Shown here one piece after another: positions 6,227 to 12,075 of a stretch of DNA of 12,075 bases. Made by a program: the position numbers and the translations under genes. The stretch's first letter is position 1. Every line of letters starts with the position of its first letter. The stretch lies in assembly GCA_902783215.1 (NCBI GenBank), contig CACZQD010000037.1:1-12075 (forward strand), given 5' to 3'. Below the pieces are notes generated by a model, which made no database searches, had not been told where the DNA came from, and worked only from the letters and a program-made list of their open reading frames with translations. Origin of the DNA: an uncultured Erysipelotrichaceae bacterium (GTDB lineage Bacteria > Bacillota_I > Bacilli_A > RF39 > UBA660).

Positions 6227-7219
6227 ATGAATAGAATAAAAAAATTTATTAAACAAAACTATAAAATATTTATCGTCTACGCAATTATTCTAATTGTTAT
6301 GTATATTCCGTTACCTTATTATATTTATGCTCCTGGTGGTATTGTTAATATGAATAAGCGAATGAATATAGAAAATAGATATAAAGCAAAAGGTAGTTTT
6401 AATTTGTCTTATGTTTCCGAATATAAAGGAAATTTATTAACTATAATCATTGGTTTAATACGTAAAGATTGGGATATTATTTCCAATAAAGATATTGTAA
6501 TGGATAATGAAACTATTAAAGATTATAATAATAGAGATAGATTATTACTTCAAGAATCATATAGTAATGCTACATTAGTAGCATATAAAAAAGCGCATAA
6601 GAATATAAAAATTATAAATTCAAAAGTATATGTACAATTTATATTTGAAGAAAGTAAAACAAATTTAAATGTCGGCGATCAAATACTATCAGTCAATAAT
6701 ATTAAAATTGATAATATGAATAAGCTAAATAAAATTATTCAAAATTATAAATTAGGAGATAAAATTAATATTGAAGTTATAAGTGGAAAACAAAAAAAGA
6801 ATAAACAGGCTAAACTTATTAAATATAATAATAAAACCATTATTGGAATTGGTGTGGCTGAGATAAATGATTATAAAACGAATCCTACTATCAAGTATAA
6901 ATATTCTAAAGATGAATATGGATCTAGTGGTGGTTTAATGACCGCGCTAAATATTTATAATTCCATAACAAAGAAAGATATAACAAAAGGAAAAACAATT
7001 GTAGGAACAGGTACTATTGATCAAAAAGGTAATGTTGGTGAAATAGATGGAGTAAAATATAAAATAAAAGGTGCATCTAAAAAGAATATAGATTTATTTA
7101 TTGTTCCGAATGCTAACTTGAAAGAAGCACTAAAAGTCAAAAAAGAAAACAAATATAAATTTGATATTATCGGTGTTGATACATTTGATGAAGCAGTTAA
7201 ATATCTAAAAAAACATTAA
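6227..7219 (+). CDS. membrane-anchored PDZ / Lon-like S16 serine protease (YlbL/SepM family)
   Basis: This 330-residue protein is close to the usual family length (about 340). A basic N-terminus and one transmembrane helix (about residues 13-30) lead into the YAPGG segment (34-38) typical of this family. A PDZ domain lies at about 125-200, with VGDQILSVN at 149-157. The Lon-type (S16) protease domain fills about 205-330. S234 in GSSGG is the nucleophile, corresponding to the serine of GPSAG in Lon. K279 in DGVKYK is the partner lysine, 45 residues later, against 43 in E. coli Lon. GTGTID and NVGEIDG segments lie between them. There is no AAA+ domain. The protease part faces outside. Bacillus YlbL degrades the division inhibitor YneA, and streptococcal SepM trims a competence peptide; the substrate here is unknown. 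AGAAGGTG (6214-6221) is a good ribosome binding site for ATG 6227. It is a single-gene unit. Confidence 0.94.
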   Translation: MNRIKKFIKQNYKIFIVYAIILIVMYIPLPYYIYAPGGIVNMNKRMNIENRYKAKGSFNLSYVSEYKGNLLTIIIGLIRKDWDIISNKDIVMDNETIKDYNNRDRLLLQESYSNATLVAYKKAHKNIKIINSKVYVQFIFEESKTNLNVGDQILSVNNIKIDNMNKLNKIIQNYKLGDKINIEVISGKQKKNKQAKLIKYNNKTIIGIGVAEINDYKTNPTIKYKYSKDEYGSSGGLMTALNIYNSITKKDITKGKTIVGTGTIDQKGNVGEIDGVKYKIKGASKKNIDLFIVPNANLKEALKVKKENKYKFDIIGVDTFDEAVKYLKKH

Positions 7220-7232
7220 TTTGTTTTTTTTT
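7208..7232 (+). terminator. probable weak terminator after the S16 protease gene
   Basis: AAAAAACA / TGTTTTTT pair around a TTAATT loop, followed by further T. The stem has only one G-C pair and begins within the last codons of the gene, so termination may be incomplete and some transcripts may continue into the next unit. Confidence 0.5.
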
Positions 7233-7249
7233 CGAAAAAGTGCTAAAAT
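7221..7249 (+). promoter_or_regulatory. probable promoter of the two-gene orphan operon
   Basis: TTGTTT (7221-7226), 17 bases and TAAAAT (7244-7249), with TGC directly before the -10 to make an extended -10. The -35 overlaps the T-tract of the preceding terminator. Transcription would begin near 7256, just before the AGGGG ribosome binding site. Confidence 0.6.
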
Positions 7250-7275
7250 ACTAACTCAAATGAGGGGATGAGATA

Positions 7276-8322
7276 GTGGAAAATATATTAATTAATTGTG
7301 TGGATAATAATAAATTTATAACTGAGGATATAATATCTAAATTAAATGAATATTTGGATGGTGAAACGGAATATACTATAAGTCAAAAAAATAATGTTTT
7401 AGTATCGATTTATAACTATAATAATAGATTATATAAGCAAATGAAAAGTGATAACAAAAAAATACAAAATCTGATAAAGAATCGTCAAAATGTTTCAAGT
7501 AAAATTGAATTAGATCAGGAGATTTATACACCAGTCAAAACAAGTAAAAAAGAAGAAGTATTAGAAGATCAATCTTTAAAAATAGATATTAGTTTTTATT
7601 TAGAATTATTAAAAGATATAAATACATATGAAGAATTAATAAAAGATCTACCAGATAAACAAACAGATAATTATCAAGATATAATAAATGCTATATTAGT
7701 TTACTATTATGGTGAATTAATGACTATTCAGATGATGTTAAAAGAAGATAATGATGAAGAATTACTAAACGATAAAAAGATATATCAAAACAAAATAAAT
7801 TTAATTAAAAAATATCGTGAAGAATTAAATAATCCACAAATAAAATTTGAACGTGAAGATAATGTATTAGTATTTTTAACTACTCAAAGTGGTAATGTGT
7901 GTGTTAAAAATGATATAGAAAAAGATATTGACAGTAATCAATATGATGATGTAAAAGACTTGCTTGAAAGTTTAAAAAAAGGAATATTTAAAAAAGTTAA
8001 ACCATTAAATAATAATAATACAATTAATGGTATGTATCAAGTAAGAAAAGGTAGTATTAGAGTAACATTTAAAAGATTATCTTCAAATATTTATATAGTT
8101 TTTGCTACTTTTTATAAAGACTTTCAAACTTCTCATCAATACAAAAATTACCTAGAGACAAGATATAGTACATATTTATCAAGTTCAGATATTATTAATG
8201 AACAAATAAAAGATAAAGAGTTTTTGAATAAAAATGAAGAAATATATAGTGAAATAAAGAATATATTGTCAACTACAAAAAAGGGGGATAAAAGTGCAAA
8301 AGTTAAAAAATATGGTGAATAA
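7276..8322 (+). CDS. hypothetical protein with C-terminal RelE/ParE-like domain
   Basis: This 348-residue protein starts at GTG 7276, supported by GAGGGGATGA just upstream. Residues 1-190 are helical and charged and match nothing I know. From about 196 to 300 the order of elements resembles the RelE/ParE/HigB toxin fold. There is a strand (NVLVFLTT), helices ending in LLESLKKGIFKKVKPL, then a MYQVRKGSIRVTFKRL hairpin (253-268, with R257, R262 and R267), and IYIVFATFYKDF like the late strand of those toxins. Toxins of this type are usually about 90-120 residues, so this would be an unusually large carrier. The similarity is by pattern only, and I cannot show an active site. A basic, Glu/Lys-rich tail follows. 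Its 3' end overlaps the next gene by 29 bases, so the pair is translationally coupled. No small antitoxin-like gene is nearby; the 649-residue partner is too large for a usual antitoxin. Confidence 0.78.
   Translation: MENILINCVDNNKFITEDIISKLNEYLDGETEYTISQKNNVLVSIYNYNNRLYKQMKSDNKKIQNLIKNRQNVSSKIELDQEIYTPVKTSKKEEVLEDQSLKIDISFYLELLKDINTYEELIKDLPDKQTDNYQDIINAILVYYYGELMTIQMMLKEDNDEELLNDKKIYQNKINLIKKYREELNNPQIKFEREDNVLVFLTTQSGNVCVKNDIEKDIDSNQYDDVKDLLESLKKGIFKKVKPLNNNNTINGMYQVRKGSIRVTFKRLSSNIYIVFATFYKDFQTSHQYKNYLETRYSTYLSSSDIINEQIKDKEFLNKNEEIYSEIKNILSTTKKGDKSAKVKKYGE
8281..8289 (+). promoter_or_regulatory. ribosome binding site for the internal GTG start at 8294
   Basis: AAGGGGGAT lies within the 3' end of the preceding gene, six bases (counted from the last G) before GTG 8294. 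It is the only strong site in the region. It favours GTG 8294 over the in-frame ATG at 8312, which has no comparable site. Confidence 0.75.
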
Positions 8323-10243
8323 ATATTTAGATAATTTTGAATATCCAGAAGTAAACCCAGAATATGTTAAAGCTATTGATTACGTCAAAGAAAATAATAA
8401 TAAACCATTTGATGAAATTGTACCACAGCATTATTCCATATTTGAATTATGCTTAATCGCTGCTGAAATTGATGATATATATCAAGATTATGATGAACTT
8501 AAATCTTTAATGAAACGTTGTCATGAGTTTTTTGAAGTAGTTAATTTAGAATCAACTTTTGATATAGATTTTTATTATTACTATTTCTATGATTTACAAG
8601 TAATTTATTTTTATGATAAATTTGGTCCAGATAATGAATTTGATTTAACAGAAGAAGATAGAAAAAAGGCACAAGAATCATATGATACCAATAATAGGTA
8701 CTTAATGAAAGAAATATTTAGTGATAAAGAAGATCAAAAACCAATAGAAGCTATCAAAGATTTATATTATACACTGCCAAATATGGTAGTATTTCTTCAA
8801 TTTTTAGATTATGAAAAAGCTCGTCAAATTGTAAAACAATCTAAAGATAATGAATTATTAGAAGATTTACAAAACTTTGCTAGTATTTATGTTAGAAAAG
8901 GTGAAGTCAGTAGAGCTTTAAAAAAATCATTAAATAAAATAATGAAAAAAGCTGATATTAATATCGATGAAAATTATGCCAAAATTATTAATTTTTATGA
9001 TAAGGTTTCTACAGAGGTAAAACAAGTTACTAAAAGATTAAATAAAAATAAACGTAATTATCAAAGAATAATAAATGATTTAGAATATCATAAAAATAGT
9101 TATATTGAAATTGATAAAAAAGATTTAGAATTTTTACAAGAAGATAACCCAGATATATTAAATGAATATTTATTATATATTGTAAAACATAATACTATCT
9201 TCAACACAGAAATACAAAATCAGAATGAAGAATTAAATAATACTATTCCATCTGCTTTAGAGCTTTTGATGGAAATACAATTTAATAAATATAATTATAA
9301 TTTAAATGAATTAGATGATAATTATTTAATGGAATTATCTAAAGTAAATAATCTGGAAGAAAAATTATCTTTTATGTCTAGATCATCACTTAGTTATTTA
9401 AAACCAAATAATAAATTATTCTTATTAATTATAAGCAATTTATCATTAGATAATATTAAGTTTATAAATCATTTATTAGATAATAAAATAATTGATAGAA
9501 ACTTTTTAAACATACATGCGCACTTAATAGAAAATAAAGAACAATTTGTTAATTTTAAAGCAAATATAGAAGTATTAATGGAATACAATATAAGTAATAT
9601 TTCTAGATATAATTCTGATATATTACTAATAGATAATGATTTAATAGTTAAAAGATTAAATTTAATAACTAATAAGTATAAAATACCTTTAAAAGATGTA
9701 TATAATTATGAATTTTTAGAAAATGATCAAGTATTTGATCTATTAGATAACTTTATTGAATTAGGCTATTATAATCAAATAAAAAATAATCCAAACTATT
9801 TAACAACTAATAACTTTATTATGATTAAAAGATTAATAGTTGCTCAAATGATTGGATATCCAGTAATTGATAATAATAATTCGTTTATTGGATCAATTAC
9901 TACAGGAAAAGACTTTTATGTATCAAATCAAGATCTAGATAGTTTTATTATAGATTATACAAGTGATTATACAGATATTGATATTGAAGGTAGTAGAATA
10001 GATATTAATGGGTCTGATTTACAAAACACAGTACCATTATTAGACTATGAATATGATGAAGTATCATATATGATAAATGATAAACTCATAAGTAAAAATA
10101 GAGTATTAAGAAATATTCATCAATTAAAAACAAATAATAATGAAACGTTATTTAATGCATTATTATATAAATCAATTAATTTAGATGAAGATACTATTCA
10201 TAAAATATCAAAAATATCAGGTCATAAAATTAAAAAATTGTAG
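8294..10243 (+). CDS. large hypothetical helical protein, 649 residues, coupled to the RelE-like gene
   Basis: I do not recognise this family. The 649-residue protein has no signal peptide and no clear transmembrane helix, so it is predicted to be cytosolic. It is acidic, Asn-rich and mostly helical. Residues about 205-270 are Lys-rich with spaced hydrophobics (VTKRLNKNKRNYQRIINDLE) and could form a coiled coil. Residues about 300-520 have repeated helix-turn-helix-like segments with Leu/Ile spacing, somewhat like a helical solenoid, but I could not define a repeat unit. The last part (about 525-610) looks more beta-rich and acidic (IDYTSDYTDIDIEGSRIDING). GTG 8294 is chosen because of the AAGGGGGAT site inside the preceding gene, with 29 bases of overlap. 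Both genes use many ATA and TTA codons, unlike mutS next door. A strong terminator overlaps its stop, so it ends the two-gene unit. A shared role with the RelE-like protein is inferred from coupling alone. Confidence 0.78.
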   Translation: MQKLKNMVNKYLDNFEYPEVNPEYVKAIDYVKENNNKPFDEIVPQHYSIFELCLIAAEIDDIYQDYDELKSLMKRCHEFFEVVNLESTFDIDFYYYYFYDLQVIYFYDKFGPDNEFDLTEEDRKKAQESYDTNNRYLMKEIFSDKEDQKPIEAIKDLYYTLPNMVVFLQFLDYEKARQIVKQSKDNELLEDLQNFASIYVRKGEVSRALKKSLNKIMKKADINIDENYAKIINFYDKVSTEVKQVTKRLNKNKRNYQRIINDLEYHKNSYIEIDKKDLEFLQEDNPDILNEYLLYIVKHNTIFNTEIQNQNEELNNTIPSALELLMEIQFNKYNYNLNELDDNYLMELSKVNNLEEKLSFMSRSSLSYLKPNNKLFLLIISNLSLDNIKFINHLLDNKIIDRNFLNIHAHLIENKEQFVNFKANIEVLMEYNISNISRYNSDILLIDNDLIVKRLNLITNKYKIPLKDVYNYEFLENDQVFDLLDNFIELGYYNQIKNNPNYLTTNNFIMIKRLIVAQMIGYPVIDNNNSFIGSITTGKDFYVSNQDLDSFIIDYTSDYTDIDIEGSRIDINGSDLQNTVPLLDYEYDEVSYMINDKLISKNRVLRNIHQLKTNNNETLFNALLYKSINLDEDTIHKISKISGHKIKKL

Positions 10244-10266
10244 CAATAATAAGCTGCAATTTTTTT
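10233..10266 (+). terminator. rho-independent terminator of the two-gene orphan operon
   Basis: A 12-bp stem AAAAATTGTAGC / GCTGCAATTTTT (one G-T pair) with an AATAATAA loop and trailing T. The stop codon TAG (10241-10243) is inside the left arm. Confidence 0.85.
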
Positions 10267-10286
10267 ATGTAATTTTGTTAATTTAA

Positions 10287-10295
10287 TGATATAAT
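10287..10295 (+). promoter_or_regulatory. extended -10 promoter of mutS
   Basis: TGATATAAT is a perfect extended -10. No good -35 lies at the usual distance (ATGTAA at 10267-10272 is a poor match), which extended -10 promoters can tolerate. Transcription would begin near 10302. Confidence 0.6.
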
Positions 10296-10328
10296 ATTAA
10301 TTAAAGGAAAGTAGTTTTGGTGATATTG

Positions 10329-12075
10329 ATGAAAATGAGTGATGTAGATCGAAAAAAAATAACTCCTATGATGAGACAATATTTAAGTATTAAAGATGCT
10401 CATCCAGATTTAATTATTATGTTTCGATTAGGCGATTTTTATGAAGTTTTTTTTGAAGATGCTGTTAAAGTTTCTCGTGATTTAGAATTAACTTTAACTG
10501 GAAGAAATGCAGGACTTGATGAGCGTGTTCCTATGTGTGGAGTTCCTCATCATGCTGCTAATGTTTATATTGAGAAATTAGTTGATAAGGGATATCGTGT
10601 TGGAATATGTGAACAGTTGGAAGATCCTAAAGAAGCAAAAGGTATTGTTGAACGTGGTATTACACAAATTATTAGTAAGGGTACAGTTATTGATAGCCAA
10701 AACTTAAAAGAAAATGAATTTAATTATATTGGTAACATACTAGAATTTGATGATTGTTTTATTATTTGTTATACAGATATTACGACGGGTATTATTTATA
10801 TATCTAAATTAAGTCATAGTAATGTTAATTTAATTAGTGAAATTGTTAGTTTAAATTTAAAAGAAGTTATTGTTACTTCTAAGTTAGATAAAGGTGTTAC
10901 TAGTACATTAAAAAATCAATTTAAGGTTGTTATTTCAATTAGTGATGAGATTGAAGATTTAGAATCATATAAAAGGTTATATGATGGTTTAAGTGATGAT
11001 AAATATATTTCTTCTTTAAAACATTTACTTACTTATTTAACTGACACTAAAATGGTTGAATTGTCGCATTTGCAAAAACCTATTATAAATGAGTTTAATA
11101 AATATTTAAAGATGGATATTCATACGAAAAGAAATTTAGAATTAACAGAGACTTTAAGATTGAAGCAACGTCAATATTCTTTGATTTGGTTGCTTGATAA
11201 AACTAAAACAGCTATGGGTTCTAGATTGCTTAAAACTTATATTGAAAACCCCTTAATTGATAAAGATGAGATTAATAAACGTTATAATATTGTAGAAACT
11301 TTATTAAATGAGTTTATTTTACACGAAGATTTACAGGGTTTATTGTATGAAGTTTATGATTTAGAAAGATTAAGTGGTCGTATTGCTTTTGGTAATGCTA
11401 ATGCGAGAGATATGTTACAATTAAAAACTTCTTTAAAAGTTTTACCAGATATTAATAATATATTACGTTCAATTGGATTTAAACAAATTGATTGTTTAAT
11501 TGATTTATATGAATTGTTAGATAAAGCAATCTATGAAAATCCACCTGTATCGGTTAAAGAAGGATATTTAATTAAGGAAGGATATTCTGATGAATTAGAT
11601 GAGCTTAAAAGTATTCGTAGTGGTGGTAAAGATTTTATTGCTAAGTTTGAGAATGATGAAAAAGAAAGAACAGGTATTCGTACTTTAAAGGTTGGATATA
11701 ATCGAGTATTTGGATATTATATTGAAGTGTCTAAAGGAATGACTCATTTAGTTAAGGATGAATACGGTTATGAAAGAAAACAAACTTTAAGTAATTGTGA
11801 AAGATATATTAGTCCAGTATTAAAAGAAAAAGAAGCAATAATTTTAAATGCTGAAGAGCGAATTATTGATTTGGAATATGAATTATTTAATAAGATAAGA
11901 GATGAAGTTAAAAAGTTTATTCCGACATTACAAGATGTAGCAAAAACTATTAGTGAAATTGATGTTTTACAATCGTTTGCTAAAGTTTCTGAAGAAAATA
12001 ATTATGTAAGACCAGAGTTAACGGATGATAGGGAAGTTTCTATTATTGATAATAGGCATGCTGTTGTTGAAAAAG
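10329..12075 (+). CDS. mutS: DNA mismatch repair protein MutS, N-terminal two thirds
   Basis: MutS binds mispaired bases and small loops in DNA and recruits MutL. The window shows 582 residues of a protein normally about 850-870 long; it runs off the edge near NRHAVVEK, just before the ATPase P-loop, so this is an edge truncation. The mismatch-binding domain (about 10-120) carries PMMRQY, then GDFYEVF with the F37-x-E39 motif that stacks on and contacts the mismatch, and VPMCGVPHHA. The connector covers about 125-260. The lever and clamp core follows, with RLKQRQYSLIWLLDKT, GSRLLKTYIENPL, VGYNRVFGYYIEVSK and KQTLSNCERYISP. ATG 10329 is preferred because GGTGAT (10319-10324), matching the 3' part of a Shine-Dalgarno, precedes it. 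In-frame TTG 10317 or GTG 10320 would instead use AAAGGAAAG (10303-10311) and add 3-4 residues. mutL is expected downstream but is outside the window. Confidence 0.97.
   Translation, partial: MKMSDVDRKKITPMMRQYLSIKDAHPDLIIMFRLGDFYEVFFEDAVKVSRDLELTLTGRNAGLDERVPMCGVPHHAANVYIEKLVDKGYRVGICEQLEDPKEAKGIVERGITQIISKGTVIDSQNLKENEFNYIGNILEFDDCFIICYTDITTGIIYISKLSHSNVNLISEIVSLNLKEVIVTSKLDKGVTSTLKNQFKVVISISDEIEDLESYKRLYDGLSDDKYISSLKHLLTYLTDTKMVELSHLQKPIINEFNKYLKMDIHTKRNLELTETLRLKQRQYSLIWLLDKTKTAMGSRLLKTYIENPLIDKDEINKRYNIVETLLNEFILHEDLQGLLYEVYDLERLSGRIAFGNANARDMLQLKTSLKVLPDINNILRSIGFKQIDCLIDLYELLDKAIYENPPVSVKEGYLIKEGYSDELDELKSIRSGGKDFIAKFENDEKERTGIRTLKVGYNRVFGYYIEVSKGMTHLVKDEYGYERKQTLSNCERYISPVLKEKEAIILNAEERIIDLEYELFNKIRDEVKKFIPTLQDVAKTISEIDVLQSFAKVSEENNYVRPELTDDREVSIIDNRHAVVEK

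Noticed and set aside
8294..8322. Frameshift splitting one long gene into the 348- and 649-residue frames
   Set aside because: The second frame has its own strong AAGGGGGAT site and GTG start, and a 29-base overlap is normal for coupled genes.
1..12075. TGA read as tryptophan (Mycoplasma-type code)
   Set aside because: The tryptophans I checked are TGG and the long frames contain no in-frame TGA.
1..12075. tRNA, rRNA, CRISPR arrays, insertion sequences or attachment sites
   Set aside because: No cloverleaf-like GC-rich segment, no regularly spaced repeats, no transposase and no flanking inverted repeats were seen on reading both strands.

Overview
The window is very AT-rich (I estimate about 25% GC by eye). 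It uses AGGAGG-type ribosome binding sites, sigma-A-like promoters (TTGACA / TATAAT) and compact T-tailed hairpin terminators. Together these point to a low-GC Firmicutes/Bacilli relative with a small genome, such as an uncultured gut lineage. It does not look like a TGA-recoding Mycoplasma: the tryptophans I checked are TGG and no gene reads through TGA. Ten genes cover nearly the whole window and nine lie on the + strand. There is no gene-free stretch above 300 bases. I see no tRNA, rRNA, CRISPR array or insertion sequence.

Region 1 (1-3708) is a same-strand run. It starts with the C-terminal part of a FAD-dependent oxidoreductase, which overlaps a DUF1848 protein carrying a radical-SAM-like CX3CX2C cluster at its C-terminus. 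Seven bases later comes an exported DNA/RNA non-specific nuclease of the NucA/EndA-like type. The run ends with the most unusual gene of the window, a type IV prepilin-like protein fused to a Hint (hedgehog/intein) autoprocessing domain, followed by a strong terminator.

Region 2 (3712-6183) has a gene with its own promoter, encoding a zinc-ribbon / transmembrane / double-PASTA protein without a kinase domain. It converges on a small exported orphan on the minus strand through a shared bidirectional terminator. That orphan diverges from a 303-residue orphan driven by a perfect-consensus promoter.

Region 3 (6165-7232) is a single gene for a membrane-anchored PDZ / Lon-like S16 protease of the YlbL/SepM family.

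Region 4 (7221-10266) is a two-gene translationally coupled unit. The first protein ends in a domain resembling the RelE/ParE toxin fold. The second is a 649-residue, mostly helical orphan.

Region 5 (10287-12075) is the start of mutS (mismatch repair), cut by the window edge before its ATPase P-loop.

As inference, several products act at the cell surface: nuclease, pilin-Hint, PASTA protein and S16 protease. The nuclease beside a pilin-like protein recalls DNA-uptake machinery, but no pilus assembly ATPase, platform protein or peptidase gene lies here. Transcription looks like a series of short units, with several promoters overlapping the terminator of the gene before.
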